Shown in pieces: positions 1-8,317 of a DNA stretch of 64,000 nt. Made by a program: the position numbers and the translations under genes. Numbering within the stretch: the stretch's first letter is position 1; each line of letters begins with the position of its first letter. The notes under the pieces are model-generated. The model saw nothing but the letters and a program-made list of their open reading frames with translations. It was not told the origin of the DNA and did no database searches. The stretch comes from Melioribacter sp. (lineage in GTDB: Bacteria > Bacteroidota > Ignavibacteria > Ignavibacteriales > Melioribacteraceae): positions 248,001 to 312,000 of the forward strand of contig JAOACD010000009.1 in the NCBI GenBank assembly GCA_026417975.1, read 5' to 3'.

Positions 1-2639
1 CAGATATAGTTAATTTTTTTGATATTGAATATGAAAGTGAACTACATTTTGAATTAGCAAAATTTGGGAAAAATTTCATTGATATCTATAAATATGTTCA
101 TAATAGCTATACGGATAAAAAAAATCAGAGAGGTTATTTAGACTTTGAAGATATACTATTGTATACTCAAAAAATTATCCATAATGATGATGTTTTGTTC
201 TATTTAAGAAATAAGTATAAGTATATAATGATTGATGAATATCAGGATACAAACGAACTCCAGTATCAAATTTTTATGCCTATACTTGATGATTTAAAAC
301 GGGGGAATCTTTTTGTTGTAGGAGATGATAAACAAAGTATCTATATGTTTCGAGATGCCGAGCTCGAAATTTTTAATAGAACTAAAGAAGAAGTTGAAAA
401 AAGTTATCCACAAGGGGAATTACTATCTCTTCCTCATAGTTTTAGATTAGCTCCGAATATTGTTCTTTTTACAAATAAAGTATTTTCAAAATTATTTTCT
501 GAGCCAAATGATATTTTTAATGAAGTAGAATATAGTGAACTAATTTGTGCAAGACCTGAACAAGAAAATGGAGAAGTAGAATTACTATTGGCAGATTTGG
601 ATAAAAGTATTACGGAAGCAGAATTAGTTGCAGATAAAATAATCGAGATTACCTCAGACGAAAACAAAAAAGTCGAATTAAAAGATATAGCTATTTTATG
701 TAGAAAAAGAAGTAACTTTCTAGAGCTTGAAAAAGAATTTATTAAAAAGAAGATTCCATATACAATAGTAGGAGGAAAAGGTTTTTATCAACGACAAATA
801 GTTTATGATGTTTATAATTATCTTTCATTTTTAATTAATACGAGCGACGACGCTGCTCTAATTGGTATTTTGCGGGCTCCTTTTTTTGTGGTCTCAGATG
901 ATGAATTGTTTGATATTTCACTCGAGAAAGGACAAACTTTTTATGAAAAATTGATTATTAAATCCAAAGAAGATGAAAAGTATAAAAAAATTGTTAGCCT
1001 ACTAGAAGAACATAGAAAAATTTCTGCAAGTTCTGATGCTTATTATTTAATTAGAAAAATTTTACTAGATACAAATTATTGGGCTGTAATATCTTCTAAA
1101 AGAAATGCTGAACAAGAATTAGCAAATCTTAATAAATTAATTTCGCTCTCAAGAAGCTTTACAAAAAAGAGCTTTAAAAATCTATATGATTTTGTATTTA
1201 CTTTGAAAAACTCTATACAAACAATTGAAGAAGAAGGTCAGGCACAAATAGTTAAAGATAAAGATGCAGTAAATTTACTTACAATACATCAAGCAAAAGG
1301 TCTGGAGTTTAAAGCAGTATTTTTATATGGGTGTAACTCATATACGAAAGAAGAAATTGTAAAAACCAAAAATATAAGCTTCGATAAAAGTTTTGGTATA
1401 CTTGTCAAAGTTCCGCTGAATGAAGATTATTTTAAGCCTCTTAAAACGCCTCCGATTGCTGCGCTTTACAATTTAATATATCGTAAAAAGAATATTGCGG
1501 AGATTAAAAGATTGTTATATGTGGCTATAACTCGTGCTATGAATTATCTTTACATCAGTTTAACACATAAAGAATATAAACCAAATACAAATTCTTTCTT
1601 TCATTTTATTACTCAAGCACTAAATCCAAATTATCTTGAGGATGAAATTTTATTAAAAGATAAAATAAAATTTATGAAACAAAGTGAGAATGATTATGAA
1701 TTTTATGAAAAAGAAATCGAATTAAAAATACCATTAGTTAAAGAACTTAAAAAGCTAGAGAGTCATTATAATTTTGAAAATAAAGACAAAGATTTAAAAA
1801 AAGAATTTTTGATACACCAAATAAAAGATAAACCTAAAAAGGAAATATTTTCAGCAACCAAAATATCTATGTTTAACCAGTGTCCTATAAAGTATGAGCT
1901 AACTTACGAGTTAGGTTATACTACTATTTTTGACGTTTTTAAAAAATATCAATCTCAATATGAATTTAATATAAAGGAAGATGAAGAAATAAAATTATTT
2001 TCTGACCTAAGGGGAAGAGTTATTCATTCAGTGTTAAGGGAAGATCCAAAAATAGAAAATATTATTCCACTAGTTGATAAAGCTCTAATTGATGAAAATG
2101 TTAAGGGATTGGAAATAGAGAACAAAATAAGGAAAGATATAATAGAAGAACTTATTAGATTTTGCTCTTCGGATTTTTATAAACAGCTCTGCAAATATTC
2201 TGAATACAAAAATGAATATGAAGTTTATTGTGAAGAAGGTGAACATTATCTCTTTGGAATTATTGATAAATTAATTATTCAAAAGAATCTTTTGACTATA
2301 ATTGATTATAAAACCGATATTATTAAGGAATCCAATATTGAACAAAGAGCTAAAGAGTATTTTATACAACTAGAATTTTATGCTTATGTATTAAGTAAAT
2401 ATTTTTATGATATTAATGATTTTGAATTGAAAATAGTTTTTACCAGTTATCCGAATAATGTAATAACGAAGTTTGTAAAAAAGGATGATTTAAATGAGTT
2501 TGGTTTTAAGTTAAATGATTATATCAATAAAATAATAGAGAAAATTTTTGCACCGAATTATGAACATTGTATAAATTGTCTTTTTTTTATGGATAAGAGT
2601 TTATGCATAAAAGAATATTCTCAAAAGTATTTATTATAA
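1..2639 (+). CDS. UvrD-family helicase with C-terminal PD-(D/E)XK nuclease (AddA/RecB-like), 5' partial
   Basis: The open frame runs in from the left edge (first full codon at 3), so the N-terminal part with Walker A is outside the window. Superfamily 1 helicase motifs are visible in order: FEDIL, motif II IDEYQDT, motif III GDDKQSIYMFRDAE, the HSFR region, motif V TIHQAKGLEFK and motif VI RLLYVAITRA. The C-terminal third has a RecB-type nuclease core: FGIIDKL, then IDYKTD, then QLEFYAYVL. This combination is that of AddA/RecB-type enzymes that unwind and degrade double-strand DNA ends before recombination. Four cysteines bracket the nuclease (NQCP, and C-x2-C-x8-C near the end), resembling the Fe-S staple of AddB, Dna2 and Cas4 nucleases. 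Its last 37 nt overlap the next gene. An AddB partner would be expected upstream. The family is clear; the exact subtype is inferred. Confidence 0.88.
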   Translation, partial: DIVNFFDIEYESELHFELAKFGKNFIDIYKYVHNSYTDKKNQRGYLDFEDILLYTQKIIHNDDVLFYLRNKYKYIMIDEYQDTNELQYQIFMPILDDLKRGNLFVVGDDKQSIYMFRDAELEIFNRTKEEVEKSYPQGELLSLPHSFRLAPNIVLFTNKVFSKLFSEPNDIFNEVEYSELICARPEQENGEVELLLADLDKSITEAELVADKIIEITSDENKKVELKDIAILCRKRSNFLELEKEFIKKKIPYTIVGGKGFYQRQIVYDVYNYLSFLINTSDDAALIGILRAPFFVVSDDELFDISLEKGQTFYEKLIIKSKEDEKYKKIVSLLEEHRKISASSDAYYLIRKILLDTNYWAVISSKRNAEQELANLNKLISLSRSFTKKSFKNLYDFVFTLKNSIQTIEEEGQAQIVKDKDAVNLLTIHQAKGLEFKAVFLYGCNSYTKEEIVKTKNISFDKSFGILVKVPLNEDYFKPLKTPPIAALYNLIYRKKNIAEIKRLLYVAITRAMNYLYISLTHKEYKPNTNSFFHFITQALNPNYLEDEILLKDKIKFMKQSENDYEFYEKEIELKIPLVKELKKLESHYNFENKDKDLKKEFLIHQIKDKPKKEIFSATKISMFNQCPIKYELTYELGYTTIFDVFKKYQSQYEFNIKEDEEIKLFSDLRGRVIHSVLREDPKIENIIPLVDKALIDENVKGLEIENKIRKDIIEELIRFCSSDFYKQLCKYSEYKNEYEVYCEEGEHYLFGIIDKLIIQKNLLTIIDYKTDIIKESNIEQRAKEYFIQLEFYAYVLSKYFYDINDFELKIVFTSYPNNVITKFVKKDDLNEFGFKLNDYINKIIEKIFAPNYEHCINCLFFMDKSLCIKEYSQKYLL

Positions 2640-3667
2640 TTTTATCGTATACATTAAGTAGTTGCTATATATGCAATTTCCCCTTATATGAATATCCCCC
2701 AGATTGGAAAGGTATTTCTAAAAGAGATAGTGTTTTAGCATATTATTCTAAGTATTTGAACGGTAAAAAAATATTTTTAGACCCTGGACATGGAGGAGAG
2801 GATAGAAAGAATAGAAGTAAAGATGGAAAAATAATAGAGGCAGATGTTAATTTAAGAGTTGCACTTTATTTAAGAGAATATCTTCAAAAAGCTGGTGCTG
2901 TTGTGATAATGTCAAGAGAAGAAGATAAAACGGTTCCTCTTTATTTAAGATCAGAATTGGCAAATCAAAGTAACGCAGATTTATTTATAAGTATACACCA
3001 CAATGCTCCTGCAAAGTGGGAAGATGATTACACAAACTATACGGCAACATATTATCATGCAAAAGAAGATAGCTATGAATATGAACCATGTGAGAGAGAT
3101 ATTGCAAAATATATACAGCGAGATTTGTCTTATGTAATGGGCAATCCAGGAGGACTTGGATCTTTCGATGGAACATATTCAGATTACGAAATTTATCCGG
3201 GCGAGGGCTTTTCTGTTTTAAGAAAGACAAAAATTCCAGCTGTACTTGTAGAATGCGCATTTCATACAAGTCGCTTAGAAAATCTTCGATTGAATGATGA
3301 AGTATTTAATCAGATACAAGCCTGGGGAATTTTTCGTGGAATAGGAAAATATTATAGAGCAGGTATTCCTGAAATTGTAATCATTAAGGATAGTGTTTTT
3401 TATAAAAACAATTTACTCAAAATAGCTTTTATGTTAAAAGATTCTTCAGGAATTAATCCAAAGTCAATACGAGTTTATTTTAATAAAGAGGAAGTAAGTT
3501 TTCAATTTGTAAATAATATTGTTTCTTTAGGTATAACTGTAAATGATAATAAAGAGAATTTCTTAAGAGTTATTTGTGCCAATAAAAATGGTAATCATTC
3601 GTTACCATTTCATAAAAAAATTTTAATAAATAAAAATGATGAAGTAAAAATTTTGGACATAAATTAG
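2603..3667 (+). CDS. N-acetylmuramoyl-L-alanine amidase (Amidase_3), predicted lipoprotein
   Basis: Zinc amidase cleaving the bond between MurNAc and the stem peptide in peptidoglycan. Amidase_3 landmarks are present: LDPGHGG with the first zinc His, IIEADVNL with the zinc Glu, SIHHNA with the second zinc His, and VLVECAFHTS with the catalytic Glu. The N-terminus is a hydrophobic signal ending in a lipobox-like LSSC (Cys21), so it is probably membrane-anchored on the periplasmic side. About 100 C-terminal residues after the catalytic domain look like a small beta-rich domain I do not recognise. The ATG at 2603 lies inside the preceding gene (37 nt overlap); it is preferred because it gives a complete lipoprotein signal. 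Substrate and division role are inferred from the family. Confidence 0.87.
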   Translation: MHKRIFSKVFIIILSYTLSSCYICNFPLYEYPPDWKGISKRDSVLAYYSKYLNGKKIFLDPGHGGEDRKNRSKDGKIIEADVNLRVALYLREYLQKAGAVVIMSREEDKTVPLYLRSELANQSNADLFISIHHNAPAKWEDDYTNYTATYYHAKEDSYEYEPCERDIAKYIQRDLSYVMGNPGGLGSFDGTYSDYEIYPGEGFSVLRKTKIPAVLVECAFHTSRLENLRLNDEVFNQIQAWGIFRGIGKYYRAGIPEIVIIKDSVFYKNNLLKIAFMLKDSSGINPKSIRVYFNKEEVSFQFVNNIVSLGITVNDNKENFLRVICANKNGNHSLPFHKKILINKNDEVKILDIN

Positions 3668-3684
3668 TGATAGTGAGGTATAAT

Positions 3685-4701
3685 ATGAAAATTTATTCAA
3701 AACAAGAACTTAATAATTATTTTTTGTCCTTGACTTATGATGATATAAGTATAATTCCAACGGAGATATCAAACGTAAAGTCTAGAACGAATATCGATAC
3801 AAAATCAAAGTTTCTTGATCTTGAATTATCATTACCGATTATTTCAAGTCCGATGGATACTGTTACAGGAATTGAAATGGCAAAAGAATTGACAAACCTT
3901 GGTTGTCTTGGAATTGTAAACAGATTTGATTCTTCATTAAACGAAATTTTTAGTAATAGCAAAGTAGTTGAGGGAATTAAAGCAGTGTCAGTTAACTTAA
4001 ATGTGGAAGATAGTCTTTTAGAAAAAATTGCAGAAAATAATTTAATTGTATGTATTGACACTGCTAATGCAAATAATGCTTTTGTTTTGAAGAAATGCGA
4101 GCAAATAAAAAATAAATATAATGTAAAAGTAATTGTTGGAAATATAGCTGCTGGTTCTACATTAAGAGATATAGCAAATGCTGGTGCAGATGCAGTGAGA
4201 ATTGGAATAGGTGGAGGGAGTGTATGTACTACTTCTATTCAAACAGGGATAGGTATAGGACAAATTTCATCAATTCTAGACGTATATTTTGCTCGAGAAG
4301 AGCAAAAAATAAATATAGAATTAATAGCTGATGGAGGAATAAAAAATCCTGGCGATATAACTAAAGCAATAGCATGTGGAGCCGATGCAGTGATGCTTGG
4401 AAGAATGCTTGCAGGAACAAAAGAGACGCCAGGAGAAGTAATTAAGTATAATGATCAATTGTGGAAAAAGTATCGAGGATCAGCTTCTTTTGGGGTCAAA
4501 ATGAAAAGCGAATTTATTGAAGGAGAAGAAACTCTTGTCCCTTATAAAGGTACAGTTAGAAATGTTATTAATACAATTTCCGATGGATTGAGAAGTGCAA
4601 TGAGTTATTTAAATTGTAATAGCATAGAAGAATTAAAAAAGATAAATACGTTTGCAGTATTAAGTACAAGTTCATATTTAGAAAGATTACCAAGAAAATA
4701 A
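3685..4701 (+). CDS. IMP dehydrogenase / GMP reductase family protein without CBS domains
   Basis: A TIM-barrel nucleotide oxidoreductase of the IMPDH/GMPR family. Visible landmarks: LTYDDISIIP near the N-terminus, the SSPMDTV strand, the catalytic-loop cysteine in GGGSVCTTSIQTG, the phosphate-binding ADGGI and GADAVMLG strands, and the VPYKGTV...GLRSAM C-terminal motif. At about 338 residues it lacks the paired CBS domains of ordinary IMPDH, so it has the length of GMP reductase (GuaC). The loop reads GGGSVCTTS, where canonical enzymes have GPGS(I/V)CTTR, so assignment to IMPDH or GMPR is not secure. A GTG at 3667 would add six residues, but the GTGAGGT ribosome-binding site at 3673-3679 points to the ATG at 3685. 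The stop codon is one base from the convergent copA stop. Confidence 0.8.
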   Translation: MKIYSKQELNNYFLSLTYDDISIIPTEISNVKSRTNIDTKSKFLDLELSLPIISSPMDTVTGIEMAKELTNLGCLGIVNRFDSSLNEIFSNSKVVEGIKAVSVNLNVEDSLLEKIAENNLIVCIDTANANNAFVLKKCEQIKNKYNVKVIVGNIAAGSTLRDIANAGADAVRIGIGGGSVCTTSIQTGIGIGQISSILDVYFAREEQKINIELIADGGIKNPGDITKAIACGADAVMLGRMLAGTKETPGEVIKYNDQLWKKYRGSASFGVKMKSEFIEGEETLVPYKGTVRNVINTISDGLRSAMSYLNCNSIEELKKINTFAVLSTSSYLERLPRK

Positions 4702-4702
4702 A

Positions 4703-6901
4703 TTATATACTTGCTTTTTTTAGTCTTAAAGAATTTGTTATAACGGAAACAGAACTAAATGACATCGATAAAGCTGCCAACATAGGATTTAATAAACCAA
4801 ATGCTGCTAAAGGAATTAATATTATGTTATAGATAAATGCCCAAAATAAATTTTGCTTGATTGTTGTAATAGTTTTCCTAGATAAATGTATTATTTTGAT
4901 TAGGGAGTTTAAATTCCCATTTACTAATACTATATCGGCTGTCTCAATAGCAATATCTGTACCTGTACCTATTGCTATTCCTAAGTCGGATTGTGCAAGG
5001 GCTGGGGCATCATTTATTCCATCACCTACCATACCAACAATATTATTATTTTTTTGGAAATCTTTAACTACATTGGCTTTATCTTCTGGTAAAACTTCTG
5101 CTTTGTATTCCTTAATTCCAACTGTATCTGCAATTAATTTAGCAACTTTTTTATTATCACCAGTTAAAAGAACTGTATGAATTTTCATCTCATTTAATTT
5201 TTTAATTGTTTTAATAGAATCTTCTCTAATTCTATCTTCAATAACTAGAAGACCTTTTAACTTACTTTCAATGGCAACACAAACTAATGTTTTTCCTTTT
5301 TCAACGAGTTCATAGTATTTGTCAATTAGATTGTTGGTTTCTACGGAATGTTCTTTTAATAAATTTATACTACCAACCAAAATTTGTTTATTGTTTACTG
5401 TTCCGGCAATCCCAGCACCTGAGAAATTTTTTACGCTGTCAGGTTCAATGTAATTTACATTGTCTGATTTTGCTTTATTTATTATTGCTTTTGCTAAAGG
5501 ATGCTCTGACTTTGATTCTACAGAAGCTGCATAAAAAAGGAGCTCATTTTCATTGATACCATTAGTATAAATTACTTTAAGCTCTGGTTTTCCCTCTGTA
5601 ATTGTTCCTGTCTTGTCAAAAATGATTGTTGACAATTTATAAGCTGCTTCAAGCGCTTCGCTATTTTTTATTAATATTCCATATGAAGCCCCTTTACCAA
5701 TTCCAACTATAATAGCAGTAGGAGTTGCTAATCCTAAGGCACAAGGGCATGCTACAATCAATACAGCTATGAAGTTTATTAAAGAGTTACTTAAAGAATG
5801 TTCTGGGGAAAAAATCAACCAACCAAAAAAAGTAATTATTGCAATAATTATAATGGCAGGCACAAAAATAGTCGCTATTTTATCTACTAACCTTTGTATT
5901 GGTGGTTTGCTAGCTTGAGCTTCCTGAACAAGTTTTATGATTTTTCCTAATATCGAGTTATCCCCTATTTGAGTTACTCTGAAATTAAAAGTGCCATCAA
6001 TGTTAACTGTGCCTCCAATTACTTTTGAATTAACAGTTTTATCTATAGGCATACTTTCGCCAGTTATCATTGATTCATCAACGGTAGAAGTTCCCCACAC
6101 TATAATCCCATCAGCAGGAATTTTTTCTCCAGGTTTTATTACAACGATATCGCCTGTTTTTAATTCTTCTATTTGTATTTCTACTTCTTCACCATTTTTT
6201 ATTATTCTAGCAGTTTTTGGCTGGAGTTCAATTAACTTTTTAATTGTATCTGTTGTTTTTCTTTTGGCTTTGTGTTCTAGAAGTTTTCCCATTAAGATTA
6301 ATGTAATTATTACAGCAGTAGTATCGAAATAAACATGGTGTTTGTTATTCGTAAAAATTTCAGGGAATAAAACGGACATAATGCTATAGATATATGCAGA
6401 GCTTGTTCCAATGGTTACTAATGAATTCATGTCTGCTGTAAGATGTTTAAGATTTGTCCAAAATGCTTTAAAAAATCTTTTTCCTGCTACTAAAATTATT
6501 GGTGTTGTAAGAATTAATAATATTTTGTTGACTTGAGCAGAAGTTAAAGGTATTATTTTATAGAAAAATTGATATTCAGTTAGCATGCTAATAATAAAGA
6601 CCGGAATTGTAAGAACTAAAGCAAGTATAAATTCATTCTTTAAAGAGGAGTAGTAATCATCTCTATAATTTTCTTCTTTATTTTGCAATTGAGGAACTTT
6701 TAATTCATAGCCATAGTCTTTTAATTCAGTTGCTATTTTATTTAGATCAATTTTATCTTCGTAACATTCAAATGTTACTCGTTCAGTTGCAAGGTTAACA
6801 TTAACATTTTTTATATGCTCATGTTTACTAATAATTTTTTCTACGCGTGCTACACAGCTTGCACAAGTCAACCCTTTTATTTGTAAGTCGTATCTTTTCA
6901 T
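4703..6901 (-). CDS. copA: Copper-translocating P1B-type ATPase CopA
   Basis: Inner-membrane pump expelling Cu(I) from the cytoplasm. From the N-terminus it has one heavy-metal-associated domain with the metal site LTCASC (Cys13/Cys16), membrane helices, the TGES actuator motif, the CPC transport motif in ACPCALG (about residue 384), the phosphorylation motif DKTGT (Asp about 427), the HPLA motif of P1B pumps and the GDGINDAPAL hinge, then two C-terminal helices. At 732 residues with a single N-terminal metal domain it is a compact member of the family. The metal motif has Leu in place of the usual Met. It starts three bases after the copZ stop, so the two are surely co-transcribed. Cu(I) specificity is inferred from CPC, HPLA and the CopZ neighbour. 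Confidence 0.95.
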   Translation of the reverse strand: MKRYDLQIKGLTCASCVARVEKIISKHEHIKNVNVNLATERVTFECYEDKIDLNKIATELKDYGYELKVPQLQNKEENYRDDYYSSLKNEFILALVLTIPVFIISMLTEYQFFYKIIPLTSAQVNKILLILTTPIILVAGKRFFKAFWTNLKHLTADMNSLVTIGTSSAYIYSIMSVLFPEIFTNNKHHVYFDTTAVIITLILMGKLLEHKAKRKTTDTIKKLIELQPKTARIIKNGEEVEIQIEELKTGDIVVIKPGEKIPADGIIVWGTSTVDESMITGESMPIDKTVNSKVIGGTVNIDGTFNFRVTQIGDNSILGKIIKLVQEAQASKPPIQRLVDKIATIFVPAIIIIAIITFFGWLIFSPEHSLSNSLINFIAVLIVACPCALGLATPTAIIVGIGKGASYGILIKNSEALEAAYKLSTIIFDKTGTITEGKPELKVIYTNGINENELLFYAASVESKSEHPLAKAIINKAKSDNVNYIEPDSVKNFSGAGIAGTVNNKQILVGSINLLKEHSVETNNLIDKYYELVEKGKTLVCVAIESKLKGLLVIEDRIREDSIKTIKKLNEMKIHTVLLTGDNKKVAKLIADTVGIKEYKAEVLPEDKANVVKDFQKNNNIVGMVGDGINDAPALAQSDLGIAIGTGTDIAIETADIVLVNGNLNSLIKIIHLSRKTITTIKQNLFWAFIYNIILIPLAAFGLLNPMLAALSMSFSSVSVITNSLRLKKASI

Positions 6902-6904
6902 TTT

Positions 6905-7108
6905 TTAATTTTCCCTTGCCTTATATCCCGCTTTTTCAATTGATTTTATAATTTCTTCTGGTTTTATTTTGTTTTCATCATAAGTTATTTTTGCACTTCC
7001 AATTTTTACTTCATAAAATTGAATTTGAAGCTGTGATAATTCTTTTTCAACAGCCATTATGCAGTGTTTGCAACTCATGCCTTCAATTAAAAATTCTTTT
7101 GTCGTCAT
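6905..7108 (-). CDS. copZ: Copper chaperone CopZ (heavy-metal-associated domain)
   Basis: A 67-residue stand-alone HMA domain with the metal-binding motif GMSCKHC (Cys13, Cys16) and the length of a beta-alpha-beta-beta-alpha-beta ferredoxin-like fold. Such proteins hand Cu(I) to CopA and to copper regulators in the cytosol. It lies three bases upstream of copA on the same strand and is preceded by an 86-nt gap that probably carries the copZA promoter. A mercury or generic metallochaperone role is possible, but the CopA neighbour favours copper. Confidence 0.92.
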   Translation of the reverse strand: MTTKEFLIEGMSCKHCIMAVEKELSQLQIQFYEVKIGSAKITYDENKIKPEEIIKSIEKAGYKAREN

Positions 7109-7152
7109 TTCTTATACCCATTTTTATTACAAAGTAAATTTAATTTTTTGAC

Positions 7153-7169
7153 TTATAATAAGGTTATAA
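7153..7169. promoter_or_regulatory. Candidate operator in front of copZA: two TTATAA half-sites 11 bp apart
   Basis: In the 86-nt gap between the AraC-type regulator gene and copZ, the self-complementary hexamer TTATAA occurs at 7153-7158 and 7164-7169, one helical turn apart. This spacing would place two regulator subunits on the same DNA face. The site lies 45-61 bp upstream of the copZ start. The DNA is AT-rich, so chance occurrence is a real possibility. Assignment to the adjacent regulator is inference. Confidence 0.3.
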
Positions 7170-7194
7170 ATTATTCTGAATATCTTACATAAAT

Positions 7195-7797
7195 TTAAGA
7201 TTTTGATTTGGGGGATGAAATTTTATCGAGAGGTTTGCGTATATTTTTAGTTAGTTTCTTAAAGTCTCTTGCAGAGAAACCTGTAATTTTTTTGAATTGA
7301 CCAGATAAATGTTGAACACTGCTGTAGCCAAGTCTATATGCAATTTCACTTAGAGAAAGTTCGTCATACTTTAATAATTCTTTTGCTCTCTCTATTTTTT
7401 GTAGAATGATGTATTGTTCAATTGTTATACCCTCCATCGAGGAAAAAAGGGAACTTAAATAATTATAATCCAGACAAACTTCTTTTTCTATAAGCTCCGA
7501 AAAATTTTTTTTAGAGATTAAAAACTCCTCTTGATTAAATATTGTATTAATAATTATGCTTTTAGTTTTTTCTACAATTCGTGCTTTTCTACTTTCTATT
7601 AATTCAAAACCATTATCTTCAAGAACTTTTTTTATTTTATCGAGTTTACTTTTTGTTAGTGGATAATAGGTTTCTACTTCGCCTAATGAAATATTTTTAA
7701 TTTTAATACCAATTTTTTCTAATTCATCTTTTACAACTTTTATGCATCTATTACATACCATGTTTTTTATGTAAATAATGTTAGGATGACTTTTCAT
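7195..7797 (-). CDS. AraC-type regulator with N-terminal HMA-like metal-binding domain
   Basis: A 200-residue protein in two parts. Residues 1 to about 75 resemble a heavy-metal-associated fold and carry an exact MxCxxC motif (MVCNRC, residues 13-18). Residues about 95-185 form an AraC/XylS-type double helix-turn-helix, with LSEIAYRLGYSSVQHLSGQF and the following KKITGFSARDFKK. It lies just upstream of copZ-copA on the same strand, so the simplest reading is a one-component sensor that binds copper through the HMA-like part and controls copZA. Its start overlaps the end of the upstream membrane-protein gene by 17 nt, implying translational coupling. Proteins of this layout occur in Bacteroidota. 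Metal identity and direction of regulation are inferred. Confidence 0.82.
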   Translation of the reverse strand: MKSHPNIIYIKNMVCNRCIKVVKDELEKIGIKIKNISLGEVETYYPLTKSKLDKIKKVLEDNGFELIESRKARIVEKTKSIIINTIFNQEEFLISKKNFSELIEKEVCLDYNYLSSLFSSMEGITIEQYIILQKIERAKELLKYDELSLSEIAYRLGYSSVQHLSGQFKKITGFSARDFKKLTKNIRKPLDKISSPKSKS

Positions 7798-8233
7798 TTT
7801 TTATATTATTTTCCGGTGTTGATTTGTTAAAAATCTCTTCATTATTACTGATTTTTGCATTATACTTCTTTTCAGTTAGCAAGTCTATGTTTTTGTATTG
7901 GGTAGAATCTAAAAGAGGCATATGATTTTTTATGGGATTTTTGCTTGTTTTTTTATTTAATATTTCAAGTCTTGTTTTTTTGTTATTTTGTTTCTTGTAA
8001 TTAATCAATGGTTTTTTATTAGGGGGAATATTTTCTTTAGTAACAATTTTATTACTTCTATTAATGTCTAGTTGTGACTTATAATATAAACTTGAATTAT
8101 TTGCTTTAGTAATTTCATTGTTTCTTGGTGTATTAGTTTTTTCGTAGCTTACAAATTTTGTAATTATTATTGTAAGTATAGTTAAAGTAATAGTAACTAC
8201 TAGTATTATATAGATAATGGGGACTAATTCCAT
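7781..8233 (-). CDS. Single-pass membrane protein of unknown function, Lys/Asn-rich tail
   Basis: I do not recognise this 150-residue protein. One strongly hydrophobic segment occupies about residues 3-28 and starts with the pattern M-x-L-x-PIIY-x-x-LV. The rest is polar, very rich in Lys, Asn, Ile and Ser, and low in predicted structure. It has no Cys pair that would suggest metal binding. The gene overlaps the downstream AraC-type regulator by 17 nt, so the two are translated from one message. The N-terminal segment closely resembles that of the next gene upstream (8318-8839), suggesting a tandem duplication with divergent tails. The tail is probably cytoplasmic by the positive-inside rule. 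Codon use looks like the neighbours. Confidence 0.65.
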   Translation of the reverse strand: MELVPIIYIILVVTITLTILTIIITKFVSYEKTNTPRNNEITKANNSSLYYKSQLDINRSNKIVTKENIPPNKKPLINYKKQNNKKTRLEILNKKTSKNPIKNHMPLLDSTQYKNIDLLTEKKYNAKISNNEEIFNKSTPENNIKNEKSS

Positions 8234-8317
8234 AAAATATTGTTAAGAAAATTGTAGCCCTAAGATAAAGATATTTTTGATAAAAATGTGATGAGCAGAA
8301 AAATATAATTATCTAAT

